Notes: generated from the letters alone by a model not told the origin. Numbered from the stretch's first letter, positions 8,778 through 17,294 are shown. The stretch is 64,000 bases of DNA from Hymenobacter oligotrophus (GCF_003574965.1 NZ_CP032317.1:248001-312000); one strand, 5' to 3'. Numbers and translations: made by a program.

Positions 8778-10586
8778 ATGAACAAACGTACTCTTGCGGC
8801 CAGCATGCTGGCCGGTGCCTTGCTGATAGGCTGTTCTCAGCAACCCCAAAAAGAAGCCCAAACGGCTGGCGGCGAGCAAACTGCTGCCGCCGAAAACACG
8901 CTGGGTTCGGTATTCGACAGCTACTGGGAGGAAAACTCCAAGCTGTTCCCGCTGGAAGCTACCGCGCAAGGCGATAACCGCTACAACGACCAGCTGCCTA
9001 ACGACGGCACCGTGGCCTTTCGGCAAAACCTGCAACAGTTTTACCAGAAGTACCTAACCGAGCTGCAGCAGTTCGACCGCGAAAAGCTTTCCGACAACGA
9101 CCGCATCAGCTACGATATCTTCCGCTACGACCTCGAAACCAAGCTCGAAGGTCTGAAGCTGAACACCTGGATGATTCCGTACCAGCAGTTCTGGGGCTTG
9201 CCGCTCACCATGGGCCAGTACGGCTCGGGCGAGGGCGTGCAGCCTTTCAAAACCGCCGAAGATTACGACAACTGGCTGGGCCGCGTGCGGGGCTTTTCGG
9301 TGTGGGCCGATACGGCTATCAGCAACTTCCGGCGCGGCATGCGCGCCGGCGTGGTGTTGCCCCGCCCGCTGGTGCAAAAGATGATTCCGCAGATGGAAGC
9401 CATGGTGGTTTCGGACCCCAGCAAGAGCTTGTTCTATGGGCCCATCAACAAGTTTCCGGCGGGTGTTTCGGAGGCCGACCGCAAGCGCATTACCGAGGCC
9501 TATCGTGCCGCCATCAGCAACGAGCTGGTGCCCACGTACCGTCGCCTAGGTCAGTTCCTGAAAACGGAGTACCTGCCCAAGAGCCGCACTAGCACCGGCA
9601 TTGCCGCCGTACCGAACGGGCCCGACATTTACCGCTACTACGTAAAGTACTGGACCACCACCGACAAGACGCCCGACGAGATTTACCAAACCGGCTTGGC
9701 CGAGGTAAAGCGCATCCGGACGGAGATGGAGCGCGTGAAAACCCAGGTGGGCTTTAAGGGCGACCTGAACGCGTTCTTCAACTACATGCGCACCGACAAG
9801 CGCTTTACGCCCTACAAAACGCCCGACGACGTACTGAACGCCTTCCGCGGTATTCAGGCCAAAATCACCCCGAACCTGCCCAAACTGTTCGGCCGCACGC
9901 CCAAAACGCCGTTCGAGATTCGCCAGACCGAGGCCTTCCGGGCCGCGTCGGCTTCGGCCGAGTACAACCCCGGCAACCCCGATGGCTCGCGCCCCGGCAT
10001 TTTCTACGTGCCCATTCTCGACGCCAAGACCTTTAACACCACTTCGGGCATGGAGTCGCTGTTTCTGCACGAGGCTATACCGGGCCACCACTACCAAACT
10101 TCGCTGCAGCAGGAAAACGACCAAATGCCCAAGTTCCGCCGCTTTGCATGGTACGGCGCCATGGGCGAAGGCTGGGCCTTGTACACCGAAAGCCTGGGCA
10201 AGGAGCTAGGCCTTTACACCGACCCGTACCAGTACATGGGCGCCCTCGGCGACGAGATTCACCGCGCCATTCGTTTGGTGGTGGACGTGGGCATGCACAG
10301 CAAAAACATGACGCGCGAGCAGGCCATCAAGTACATGATGGACAACGAGGCCATCAACGAGCAAGGCGCCGTGGCCGAAATCGAGCGGTACATGGCCATT
10401 CCGGGCCAGGCGTTGTCGTACAAAACCGGTTCGCTCAAAATTCAGGAGATGCGCCGCAAGTACGAGCAGCAACTGGGCTCGAAGTTTAAGATCAGCGACT
10501 TCCACGACGAACTGTTGAAAGACGGCGTGATGCCGCTGGCCGTGCTGGAGCGCAAGATGGATGCCTGGGCTGCCAAACAGCAGTAG
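8778..10586 (+). CDS. DUF885 family lipoprotein, probable metallopeptidase
   Basis: 602 residues from ATG 8778; the frame is open from 8712, but only this start places the signal sequence correctly (MNKRTLAASMLAGALLIGCS, lipobox LIGC). The body is a DUF885 helical metallopeptidase-like fold. Near residue 440 the HEAIPGHHYQ stretch carries the two His and Glu expected to bind zinc, and GEGWALYTE follows about 35 residues later, which is the family's second conserved block. Members are thought to be peptidases or carboxypeptidases facing the periplasm; substrate unknown. It is a single-gene unit closed by a 16-bp hairpin. Confidence 0.87.
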   Translation: MNKRTLAASMLAGALLIGCSQQPQKEAQTAGGEQTAAAENTLGSVFDSYWEENSKLFPLEATAQGDNRYNDQLPNDGTVAFRQNLQQFYQKYLTELQQFDREKLSDNDRISYDIFRYDLETKLEGLKLNTWMIPYQQFWGLPLTMGQYGSGEGVQPFKTAEDYDNWLGRVRGFSVWADTAISNFRRGMRAGVVLPRPLVQKMIPQMEAMVVSDPSKSLFYGPINKFPAGVSEADRKRITEAYRAAISNELVPTYRRLGQFLKTEYLPKSRTSTGIAAVPNGPDIYRYYVKYWTTTDKTPDEIYQTGLAEVKRIRTEMERVKTQVGFKGDLNAFFNYMRTDKRFTPYKTPDDVLNAFRGIQAKITPNLPKLFGRTPKTPFEIRQTEAFRAASASAEYNPGNPDGSRPGIFYVPILDAKTFNTTSGMESLFLHEAIPGHHYQTSLQQENDQMPKFRRFAWYGAMGEGWALYTESLGKELGLYTDPYQYMGALGDEIHRAIRLVVDVGMHSKNMTREQAIKYMMDNEAINEQGAVAEIERYMAIPGQALSYKTGSLKIQEMRRKYEQQLGSKFKISDFHDELLKDGVMPLAVLERKMDAWAAKQQ

Positions 10587-10601
10587 CACCTAGGACCCCG
10601 C

Positions 10602-10638
10602 AAAAAAGCCCCGCGCCAACTCGGCGCGGGGCTTTTTT
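10602..10638 (+). terminator. 16-bp hairpin terminator, bidirectional
   Basis: Arms 10602-10617 and 10623-10638 match perfectly, with an A-run on the left and a T-run on the right, so it could act on both strands. Confidence 0.9.
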
Positions 10639-10700
10639 GCAGCCAAAACGGCCAAGGCAAACGGGCGGCACCGCCTAGGTGCTGGGCGGGCGTTTAGGCG

Positions 10701-10886
10701 TTAGGAGTTGTCGGCGCGGTCGGAGTCGCGCTCGTGGGCGTGGCGCGGATCGTGGCTGGGCCGGTTTTGCCGCGTGTAGCGGTAGCTGTGGCAGCGCCCC
10801 GATTGGCTGCCGGAATAGTGCAAACGCTGGCCCGAAGCGGCACCCCGGTCGCTGGCCGAGGGCACCCGATAACGTGAGTACTGCAT
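10701..10886 (-). CDS. possible small Ser/Arg-rich hypothetical protein
   Basis: 61 codons from ATG 10886 (MQYSRYRVPSASDRGAASGQ), hydrophilic, with many Ser, Arg, His and Tyr residues and no signal or membrane segment. It ends before the bidirectional hairpin at 10602-10638, which is what a real - strand gene would do. It is similar in length and style to the weak frame at 2751-2936, but I see no sequence match between them. Coding status is uncertain. Confidence 0.35.
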   Translation of the reverse strand: MQYSRYRVPSASDRGAASGQRLHYSGSQSGRCHSYRYTRQNRPSHDPRHAHERDSDRADNS

Positions 10887-11072
10887 GGTGGGAAGAGTGG
10901 GTGGGAATGGTAGATGTGTACAATTGCTTGTACGTAGCTCAACCATACCGGAGTTGTATTGCGCAGGCCTACTCTGACGGATTTCTGCTTAGAATATTCA
11001 CATACAGCACGGTACTAATTTGGCCCTGGCTCGTTGGCACCTAGGGCGCTACGCACGCCGGCACCCGCTCTG

Positions 11073-11108
11073 CTGGCTGACTGGCGCGAGCTGGCCGACT
11101 GGCGCGAG
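11073..11108. repeat. 18-bp tandem duplication
   Basis: Two adjoining copies of CTGGCYGACTGGCGCGAG (11073-11090 and 11091-11108) differing by one base. The second copy runs into the left arm of the 40-bp inverted repeat. Confidence 0.75.
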
Positions 11109-11324
11109 TCTTAGCGCGTCAGCGCGCGACTCGTGCCGCAATATGGGTGGGAGTCTCTGACTCCCGTGCCGTGCACGACGCGGCCTAGGTGCTACCGATG
11201 CCCAAACCCAATGGCAGCTAGTTGCCCGAGCCATTCCTTAGGTATCCTTCTCGCGACGCGAGTCTGGAGACTCCCGCCCATGCCGCGGCACGAGTCGCGC
11301 GCTGACGCGCTAAGACTCGCGCCA
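11100..11324. repeat. 40-bp perfect inverted repeat with longer imperfect arms
   Basis: Bases 11100-11139 are the exact reverse complement of 11285-11324. The similarity continues inward: 11143-11163 against about 11260-11280 is about three-quarters identical (TGGGYGGGAGTCTC core). The two arms enclose about 90 bases with no frame. The layout (long terminal inverted repeats, short non-coding core) resembles a non-autonomous element or a large structured RNA. I see no target-site duplication and no transposase. Confidence 0.7.
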
Positions 11325-11349
11325 GGAATTGCTTTACCCGCCTAGGCCC

Positions 11350-11404
11350 GGCCGCGCCCTAGGTGCTTAGGCTGCTAACTGCTTGCGGCACCTAGGGCGC
11401 GGCC
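11350..11404. repeat. 17-bp inverted repeat built on two CCTAGG sites
   Basis: 11350-11366 and 11388-11404 are perfect reverse complements (GGCCGCGCCCTAGGTGC), separated by 21 bases. It lies just beyond the terminator of the - strand lipoprotein and could form a second hairpin. Confidence 0.7.
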
Positions 11405-11426
11405 GCACGAGCCTGTCTGCGGGCAC

Positions 11427-11464
11427 AAAAAACGCCCACCAACCCGGCAAAGGATTGGTGGGCG
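11427..11464 (-). terminator. 10-bp hairpin terminator
   Basis: Arms 11433-11442 and 11455-11464 pair (CGCCCACCAA). The A-run at 11427-11432 reads as a U-run on the - strand, so it ends the lipoprotein gene at 11485. Confidence 0.8.
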
Positions 11465-11484
11465 GCTCGGAGCGCGGCAGGCGG

Positions 11485-12006
11485 CTATTCGCGGTTGTCC
11501 TGCTTGCTGGTGTTGCTGTTTTCGCGGTCGGTGTTGCGGCGCGGGCCACCGCCCTGCACGCCCTGTACGGAGGCGTTTTGCGGCGTGGAGCGCGGTATGT
11601 TGTTGAGCGAGCCGCGGCCCGAAGTAGTGCCGGCTTGCGGCGGGTTGTCGGTGGCCGGAATTTCGGTGTCGCGGGTGCCGCGGCCCGTGAGGCTGCGGCC
11701 CGAGGTGGTGCTGCTGCCGTCGGTGGTGCCGGTTTCGGTGTATTTGGAGGTGTTGGGGTCGCCGCCGGGCTGCGAGCTTACGGCCTCGGCCACAGTGCGG
11801 GCGCCCGAGGTAGTACCCACCGGAATATACGCCTTGCCGCCTCCCGATACGCTGTCGCGCTCGGTATCAACGCGCGTGGCGTGCGGGGCTCGGGCAAATG
11901 AATCCTGAAATTGATGGTCGATGCCGGGTTCCATAGAACGGTCGCAGGCAACAAGTGCCGACAGCAGCAGCAAAGCCGCGCCTAGCGCGTACGGGGTGCG
12001 AGACAT
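11485..12006 (-). CDS. low-complexity Ser/Thr/Gly lipoprotein
   Basis: 173 residues from ATG 12006; the frame extends to 12090 but only this start gives a proper lipoprotein signal (MSRTPYALGAALLLLSALVA followed by C). The mature part is hydrophilic and disordered-looking, with repeated TTSGR/TSGA patches (GTTSGARTV, TTSGRSLTGRGTRD, AGTTSGRGSLNN). There is no recognised domain. The composition is like that of the two lipoproteins at 15738 and 16629, so it may belong to the same loose group. Envelope location is expected; function unknown. Confidence 0.75.
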   Translation of the reverse strand: MSRTPYALGAALLLLSALVACDRSMEPGIDHQFQDSFARAPHATRVDTERDSVSGGGKAYIPVGTTSGARTVAEAVSSQPGGDPNTSKYTETGTTDGSSTTSGRSLTGRGTRDTEIPATDNPPQAGTTSGRGSLNNIPRSTPQNASVQGVQGGGPRRNTDRENSNTSKQDNRE

Positions 12007-12148
12007 AGCAAAGGCAGTATTTTGGATGAGAGAATTCGGAGTATGCGGATGTATACGCACGAACGCGCCCCAACGGCTAACTGCACCCAAGGCCGCGCGG
12101 CCAAAATGCGCAAGCGTGCATCTTTGCAGCTCCCAACCCCCTTAGCCC

Positions 12149-12889
12149 TTGACAAACGCCGTACTCAGCTGGAGCGGAGGCAAAGACTCGGCCCTGTGCC
12201 TGCACCACGCCCTGCAAAACCCCGGCTTGCGCCTTACACACTTGCTCACCACCCTCAACGAGCACTACCGCTGCGTGGCCATGCACGGCGTACGGGCCGA
12301 GCTGCTGGAAGCCCAAGCCGAGCGCATAGGCCTGCCGCTGGTGCCCGTGTGGCTGCCCGAAATGCCCAGCATGGAAGTATACGAGCAGCGCATGACCGAT
12401 GCCCTAGAGCACTTGGCGGCACAGGGCGTGCGCACCACCGTATTCGGCGATTTGCACTTGCAGGATTTGCGCGCCTACCGCGAACAGCAGCTGGCGCGCG
12501 TGGGCTGGCAGGCCGAATTTCCGATTTGGCACAAGCCGGCTGCCGAGGTTATGCGCGAGTTCATCGACCTAGGGTTTCGGGCCGTAGTGGTGTGCGTCAA
12601 CGATCAGCACCTCGACCAAAGCTTTTGCGGGCGCGAGCTCGACGAGCACTTTCTGCGCGACTTGCCGCCTGGTGTTGACCCATGCGGCGAAAACGGCGAG
12701 TACCACAGCTTTGTGTACGAGGCGCCCTACTTCAGCCGGCCCATTGCCGTTGCGCGCGGCGAGCAGGTGCACCGCACGTATCGCCCAGCCGCCGACACCG
12801 AAAACGCCAACAACGACTGTTACCGCAACGAGCCCAGCCCCTTTGGCGCTGGCTTTTGGTACCAGGATTTGCTGCTGGCGCAGCCCTAG
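12149..12889 (+). CDS. PP-loop ATP pyrophosphatase, diphthine-ammonia-ligase (Dph6)-like
   Basis: 246 residues. The start is TTG at 12149: an in-frame TAG lies at 12143 and no ATG precedes the P-loop. LSWSGGKDSALCLHHAL at the N-terminus is the PP-loop (SGGKDS) of adenine-nucleotide alpha hydrolases. MHGVRAELLEAQAERIGLPL, TTVFGDLHLQDLRAYREQQL and CGENGEYHSFVYEAP follow in the order of the MJ0570/Dph6 family. Eukaryotic and archaeal relatives amidate diphthine. Bacteria lack diphthamide, so the bacterial target is unknown, perhaps B12- or nucleotide-related. Cytoplasmic. It is convergent with the hydrolase at 12966 and shares a 25-bp hairpin with it. Confidence 0.85.
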   Translation: MTNAVLSWSGGKDSALCLHHALQNPGLRLTHLLTTLNEHYRCVAMHGVRAELLEAQAERIGLPLVPVWLPEMPSMEVYEQRMTDALEHLAAQGVRTTVFGDLHLQDLRAYREQQLARVGWQAEFPIWHKPAAEVMREFIDLGFRAVVVCVNDQHLDQSFCGRELDEHFLRDLPPGVDPCGENGEYHSFVYEAPYFSRPIAVARGEQVHRTYRPAADTENANNDCYRNEPSPFGAGFWYQDLLLAQP

Positions 12890-12902
12890 GTGCCGCAGCC
12901 AC

Positions 12903-12956
12903 CCCCACGCACAAGGGCCCCGGCAGCACGCGCTGCCGGGGCCCTTGTGCGTGGGG
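12903..12956. terminator. 25-bp perfect hairpin between convergent genes
   Basis: 12903-12927 and 12932-12956 are perfect complements with a 4-base loop. There is no U-run on either side, so it may act as a pausing or mRNA-stabilising structure rather than a textbook terminator. Confidence 0.7.
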
Positions 12957-12965
12957 CAAGTCCTC

Positions 12966-14084
12966 CTAAATCGGGTGGTACGGGTTGTAGTCGCTTTCGT
13001 CGGTGGGGGCAAACGGGTCGATTACGCCGCTGACATAGGCCTCGGGCTGATCGAGGTGGTGGTGGCGCATGCGGTTTTGCTTGCGCCGCTTTAGGTGCTT
13101 GTTGCTGCCGTTGCGGCGCTGGGCCAAAATGGCGTAGGCCGCTAGCCCAACCACAGCGGCCGTAGCGCCTACCAGCAACGGCGTGCGGGGATTAAGTACG
13201 GGCGGCGGCACCGATACTACGCCCGATTCGTCGGCCCGGGCGGGCTGCGACACGTAGCGGCCGTGCGCTGGCACAGCCAAGCGGTCGAACTCGCGGGCCA
13301 GCTGCTCCAGCTCTTGCTGCAGGGCATCGCCGCGCATGGCCACGCCGTGGCCGGTGGCGGCAATGGCCGGTTTCAGCTGCGCCAGCATTTCTACGGAACT
13401 GCGGGCGGCTTGCCAGTCGCAGGTAAAGTACTTGGGCGGGCCGTGCACCTCCTGGCGCTGCTCCCACACGGCAATGGCCGATTCTTGCTCCACCGTCACG
13501 AACGCGTCGCCCACAAGCAGCAGGCGGTCCGATTCGCGGAAAAACGACACGTGGCCGGGCGTGTGGCCGGGCGTGTGCAGCCAGCGCCAGCCCGGCAGCT
13601 GCGGCACCGAGCCATCGGCGGGCAGCTCGTGCACGCGGTTGCCTAGGTCGTAGGGCGCTTTGGGATATAGCACCGACATAACAGCCATGGCACCGCCGCC
13701 CACGGTGGGGTCGGGTGGGGGGTAAGAGGAGCGCCCCGTGAGGTACGGCAACTCGAGGCGGTGTGCGTACACGGGTACATCCCAGTGCTCGGCCAAGGTT
13801 TTGAGGGCGCCGGCGTGGTCGAAGTGGCCGTGCGTCATGATGATGGCCTCGGGGCGCGAGGCCTCCCCGAACAGCGTTTCGGCCGCGTGGCGAATTTTGC
13901 CCGCCGCGCCGGGCAAGCCGGCATCCACCAGCACCCACGGGCCCGAGCTAGGCTCTTGGCGCACGAAAAACAAATTCACAAACACGTTGCGCAGGGCCCA
14001 TACGCCCGGTGCCACGTATTGCAAATCGGGGGTGGTGGCGCGGTTCGGGCGCGATTTCAGGTTATCCAGGTGGTGATTGGTCAT
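12966..14084 (-). CDS. metallo-beta-lactamase-fold hydrolase with C-terminal membrane helix
   Basis: 372 residues. The MBL fold fills about residues 25-270: THGHFDHAG (zinc ligands), LHTPGHTPGHVSFF with the third His, LLLVGDAF with the bridging Asp, and ATGHG near 245. A hydrophobic stretch (TPLLVGATAAVVGLAAYAIL, about 310) could be a membrane anchor, followed by a basic/His-rich tail. MBL hydrolases of this type act on thioesters, lactones or sulfur compounds; the substrate cannot be told. It starts 33 bases after the stop of the HTTM gene on the same strand, so they are likely co-transcribed. Confidence 0.83.
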   Translation of the reverse strand: MTNHHLDNLKSRPNRATTPDLQYVAPGVWALRNVFVNLFFVRQEPSSGPWVLVDAGLPGAAGKIRHAAETLFGEASRPEAIIMTHGHFDHAGALKTLAEHWDVPVYAHRLELPYLTGRSSYPPPDPTVGGGAMAVMSVLYPKAPYDLGNRVHELPADGSVPQLPGWRWLHTPGHTPGHVSFFRESDRLLLVGDAFVTVEQESAIAVWEQRQEVHGPPKYFTCDWQAARSSVEMLAQLKPAIAATGHGVAMRGDALQQELEQLAREFDRLAVPAHGRYVSQPARADESGVVSVPPPVLNPRTPLLVGATAAVVGLAAYAILAQRRNGSNKHLKRRKQNRMRHHHLDQPEAYVSGVIDPFAPTDESDYNPYHPI

Positions 14085-14117
14085 AGGCGTAAGGGTTAAA
14101 ATCGGTGAGAAGCGGGG

Positions 14118-15725
14118 CTAGTATTCGCAGCTGCACAGCACCTCGCGTTTCGGTTCGGATACCTGGTAGTTCGGCAACGACACTTCTTTCATGTACACCA
14201 CATCGAGGCGCTTGAGCGGCGGGTTGCGCGGGTTGAGGTGCCACAGGCGCAGCATGTAGTTGCAGTAGTACGGCCGCATCCAGGAGTTGTCGACAAACAG
14301 GTAGTTCTCGGAATACTTGCGCCACCGGTCGTTTTTGTGCAGCGCCATTACCGAGTACGGTTTCTCGTAGCTAACGGGGCGGCCGTTGCGGTACAAATCG
14401 TACAGGCGGCCGTTGGCGGCGTTGCCTTCGATGATGTACCAGCCGTCGTCTTTGAACACGGCCGGCGCAAACATGCCCCAGTGCTGATCGGTGCGGAACT
14501 GGTAGCCAAACCAGCGCAGCGGCTCGCTCATGGTGTATTTGGGCGCGATGATGCCGTCGAGGTTCCACCAAATGGTGTACCCCACGAGCACGTACAGCAC
14601 GGTTTCGCGGAGCATGGGCAGCAAGGCGTAGCCGGGCTTGCGGGCCCTAGGTCGCCAGGTGGCCTGCACTTGCAAAGGCAGCTGCCAGGCCGGCAAGCGC
14701 TGGCGCAGCCCCCCTAGGTAGCCTGCGCAACGCTGCGTGGCCGGGCCCAGCTTGCGCTCCAGCCAGTTGAGCACGGGCGCGGGCAGCAGGCCCATGAGGG
14801 AGGCGAAGTTGATGACGAAAAACAACCCCACGAACAGCGTAAGGCTGATGCCAATGTGGAAGCTGAACAGCACCACCACGAACACCGTCCGGAAAAACGC
14901 GGTGCCCACCGGAATAAACAGCAGCACGGGCAGCAGCAGCTCGGTGTAGTAGGTAAGGTGCGTCAGCCAGCGCATCAGCTCGAAGTGCGGGTACAGCAGG
15001 CGGCCGCCGGGCATCAGCACCTGGTCGAGGCTAAGCGCGTAGTAAATGGCCGTGCCTTCGGTGGTCCATTCGGGCGCGTTTTTCAGGAAGGCCGTGCACA
15101 CGTACACCAAGGCAATCTGCACCACGTAGGCCACCGTGGCGGCACTAAAGTGCGTGTAGCTCGCGGGTGCAGGCTGGCCTTCGGCGTCTTTGCTCCACAC
15201 GCGGCCCCAAGGCAAAAAAATGCCCCAAAACAGCAGCATGCGCAGCAAATCGTCGCCGCCTTGCGCAATCATAGGGTTGCGGTTTTGCAACGACACCAGC
15301 ATCACCCACGACAGCACCGTCATCAGGCGGGTGCGCCAGCCCAGCAGCAAGCCCACGGCAAAACCGGCGGCCGCCAAAAACAGCAGCGCCTGCACCTGCC
15401 ACAGGCCGCTCATGTTGTGAATGGAAAACTCGTAGGGGTTCCAGGCCCGCTCGAACAGCACGTGCAAGGGCAAGACCCCCAGGTTGGTGTAGTGGGCTTC
15501 GAGGTCGGTGCTGCGGATGCCCAAATCGAGCAGAACAACCGCCGCCACGGCCATGCGCATCAGCGCCAGCGCCCGAATATCTACCTCGAACAACCGGCGC
15601 ACCCGGGCCAGCAACCGCAGGCCGGGCCCGTTGCCGCGCGAGGGAGGCGGAGGCGCAGAAAGGGCAACCTCCTCGGTGGGAAGTTGCCCTGGCGCCCGGT
15701 CAAGCTGTTCGACCGAAGTGTGCAA
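14118..15725 (-). CDS. HTTM-domain integral membrane protein
   Basis: 535 residues with about seven to nine hydrophobic segments (ALALMRMAVAAVVLLDLGIR, LLFLAAAGFAVGLLLG, LLPVLLFIPVGTAFF, VLFSFHIGISLTLFVGLFFV). The order matches the horizontally transferred transmembrane (HTTM) domain, related to vitamin-K-dependent gamma-carboxylases. The C-terminal about 200 residues are soluble, with a conserved WGMFAP block typical of bacterial members. The bacterial function is not established. It lies 12 bases after the stop of a Thr/Gly-rich lipoprotein and upstream of the MBL hydrolase, giving a three-gene - strand cluster. Confidence 0.85.
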   Translation of the reverse strand: MHTSVEQLDRAPGQLPTEEVALSAPPPPSRGNGPGLRLLARVRRLFEVDIRALALMRMAVAAVVLLDLGIRSTDLEAHYTNLGVLPLHVLFERAWNPYEFSIHNMSGLWQVQALLFLAAAGFAVGLLLGWRTRLMTVLSWVMLVSLQNRNPMIAQGGDDLLRMLLFWGIFLPWGRVWSKDAEGQPAPASYTHFSAATVAYVVQIALVYVCTAFLKNAPEWTTEGTAIYYALSLDQVLMPGGRLLYPHFELMRWLTHLTYYTELLLPVLLFIPVGTAFFRTVFVVVLFSFHIGISLTLFVGLFFVINFASLMGLLPAPVLNWLERKLGPATQRCAGYLGGLRQRLPAWQLPLQVQATWRPRARKPGYALLPMLRETVLYVLVGYTIWWNLDGIIAPKYTMSEPLRWFGYQFRTDQHWGMFAPAVFKDDGWYIIEGNAANGRLYDLYRNGRPVSYEKPYSVMALHKNDRWRKYSENYLFVDNSWMRPYYCNYMLRLWHLNPRNPPLKRLDVVYMKEVSLPNYQVSEPKREVLCSCEY

Positions 15726-15737
15726 AGCCGTCAGAAA

Positions 15738-16376
15738 TTAGCGGGTGGTAGAACCGGAAGTAGTGCCCGAAGTGGTGCGGCCGGTGGTAGAGCCCGACGT
15801 GGTACCCGAAGTAGTACCCGACGTGGTGCCGCGGGTAGTAGAGCCCGAACGGCTGCCCGAGGTAGAGGTGCTGCGGGTAGTGGAGCCCGAGGTAGAACCG
15901 CTGGTGGTGCCCATGGTGGTGCCGCTGGTAGTACCGCTGGTGCTCATCGTGGTAGAGCCGCTGGTAGTGCCCGAGGTGGTTCCGCTCGTGCTCATGGTGG
16001 TGCTGCCGCTGGTAGTACCTGAGGTGGTGCCGGTGGTGCTGCCCGAGGTGCTCATGGTGGTAGAGCCCGACGTGGTGCCCGAGGTAGTGGTACCCATGTC
16101 GCTGCCCATGGTGGTGGTACCCGAGGTAGAGCCGCTGGTAGTACCCATGGTGGTGCTGCCGCTCGTAGTGCCCGAGGTGGTGCCGGTGGTAGTGCTGCCC
16201 GATGTGGTAGCGGGCGTGGTCGAGTCGTAGGAGCCCGAGGTGGTGCCGCTACCCGAGGTAGAGCCCGACGTAGTGGCCCCGGAGGTGGTTTCGCGGTTGC
16301 AGCCCGACAGAGCCACCGAAACGCTCAGCACAGCGGCCGAGAACAAGAAGAGCGGGGAGCGAAGCGACTTTTTCAT
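15738..16376 (-). CDS. lipoprotein made of TTSGS-type pentapeptide repeats
   Basis: 212 residues. MKKSLRSPLFLFSAAVLSVS then VALSGC gives a clear lipobox. From residue about 30 to the end almost every residue is Thr, Ser, Gly or Met, in units such as TTSGS, TTSGT, TTMGT and TTMST, with Arg appearing near the C-terminus. The DNA therefore has a 15-base periodicity. No fold is expected; it may be a surface brush or linker-like lipoprotein. Repeat number is likely to vary by slippage. The + strand of the same DNA is also open (VVEPEVVPEVV-type), which I take as a shadow. The signal peptide supports the - strand. Confidence 0.8.
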   Translation of the reverse strand: MKKSLRSPLFLFSAAVLSVSVALSGCNRETTSGATTSGSTSGSGTTSGSYDSTTPATTSGSTTTGTTSGTTSGSTTMGTTSGSTSGTTTMGSDMGTTTSGTTSGSTTMSTSGSTTGTTSGTTSGSTTMSTSGTTSGTTSGSTTMSTSGTTSGTTMGTTSGSTSGSTTRSTSTSGSRSGSTTRGTTSGTTSGTTSGSTTGRTTSGTTSGSTTR

Positions 16377-16554
16377 AGCGGTAGGGGGTAATGGTTGTGA
16401 GAAGAATTAGAACGCAATGCCGGAACGACGAACTCCAAGACGGGCGGGGGGCACGCGGCCCCCGTGCAATGCCAGCCCATACTTTACGTAGCTCGCCAAA
16501 GAAGAGCTATATAGCGGTGTTTATTTTTAGCCGATGAGCTTGCAGCGCAGGCAG

Positions 16555-16589
16555 AAAAAAAGGACAACCACAAGCGTGACGTCCTTTTT
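16555..16589 (-). terminator. hairpin terminator with U-run
   Basis: Complementary AAAAAGGAC/GTCCTTTTT arms separated by about 17 bases; on the - strand the right-hand tail is U-rich. It ends the lipoprotein gene at 16629. Confidence 0.65.
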
Positions 16590-16628
16590 CTCCCTCCTCT
16601 TTCCAAAATGTGAGCGTGTAAGTAATGC

Positions 16629-17057
16629 TTAGTTGGTAGTGCTGCCGCTGGTAGTAGAAGCCCCCGCTCCGGAGCCCCCCGTGGTACCACCCGTGGTGGC
16701 TTCGTTGGTAGTAGCGCCGCCGCCCGTCGAGCCAGCTGTGGTGCCGGCCGTGGAGCCCGCGCTCGAGGTAGTGCCGCTCATGCCGCCGCCCGTAGTCACG
16801 CCGCCGCCGGTAGTGCCCGACGAGGTGCTGCCCGTGGTGCCCGAACCGGTGCCGTCGGTGCTCATGCTGCCGGTGCCCATGGAGTCGGTGCTGCCCATGT
16901 CGGTGGTGGTTTCGGTATCCGAGCCTTGCCCGGGGCCGGTGCCGTCGGCACCCATGCCGGAGCCGGCGTTGGAGTTGCCATCGTTGCCACAAGAGCCCAG
17001 GGCCAGAAGCGCAAATAAAGCGCCCGACATGCACCAATTGCGTGTACGGTTCATCAT
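16629..17057 (-). CDS. low-complexity Gly/Thr/Ser lipoprotein
   Basis: 142 residues. Signal MMNRTRNWCMSGALFALLAL then GSC gives a lipobox. The mature part is Gly, Thr, Ser and Asp/Met rich (GSTDSMGTGSMSTDGTGSGT, TTGGGVTTGGGMSGTTSS) with no stable fold apparent. It is less regular than its neighbour at 15738 but of the same type, and the two lie 250 bases apart on the same strand, separated by a terminator. Function unknown. Confidence 0.75.
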   Translation of the reverse strand: MMNRTRNWCMSGALFALLALGSCGNDGNSNAGSGMGADGTGPGQGSDTETTTDMGSTDSMGTGSMSTDGTGSGTTGSTSSGTTGGGVTTGGGMSGTTSSAGSTAGTTAGSTGGGATTNEATTGGTTGGSGAGASTTSGSTTN

Positions 17058-17215
17058 TGAGGGGTTATTGGTTTTGAATGGTATTTTGCTGATAGTGCGG
17101 CAAATACAGAAGGCTTATACGCCCTGGGATAGGGTTCAGATGAATTTTTTCGAGAAAATTTTGTGCACGTTTTTTGCACTAATCAAGGTGTCGGGCTGGG
17201 GTATGCGGGCCACTT

Positions 17216-17223
17216 TAACTTTG
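17216..17223 (+). promoter_or_regulatory. Bacteroidota -7 box upstream of DCC gene
   Basis: TAACTTTG matches TAnnTTTG, about 72 bases ahead of the ATG at 17295. No TTG is visible at the usual -33 distance. Confidence 0.45.
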
Positions 17224-17294
17224 CATGGCGCCCAACCCAACCGCGGTTCGTTGGTTTCGTACTGGCACTGCACCCCGCACCAACCCCTTCTGCC

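Larger units (their letters stand above)
10639..11426. other. repeat-rich intergenic region
   Basis: Nearly 800 bases with no certain gene. It contains the weak small frame at 10701-10886 (-), an 18-bp tandem duplication, a 40-bp perfect inverted repeat with longer imperfect flanks, and a 17-bp inverted repeat. Four CCTAGG copies fall between 11341 and 11396 or nearby. Confidence 0.6.

Noticed and set aside
11100-11324. Insertion sequence
   Set aside because: Inverted repeats are present but no transposase frame or fragment; recorded as a repeat element only.
14856-16022. 388-codon + strand frame across the HTTM gene and the repeat lipoprotein
   Set aside because: Antisense to two supported genes; its Gln/His/Arg/Gly-rich product has no signal or domain.
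15745-16300. Regular repeats resembling a CRISPR array
   Set aside because: The period is 15 bases without spacers, it stays in one frame of a gene with a lipoprotein signal, and no cas genes are near.
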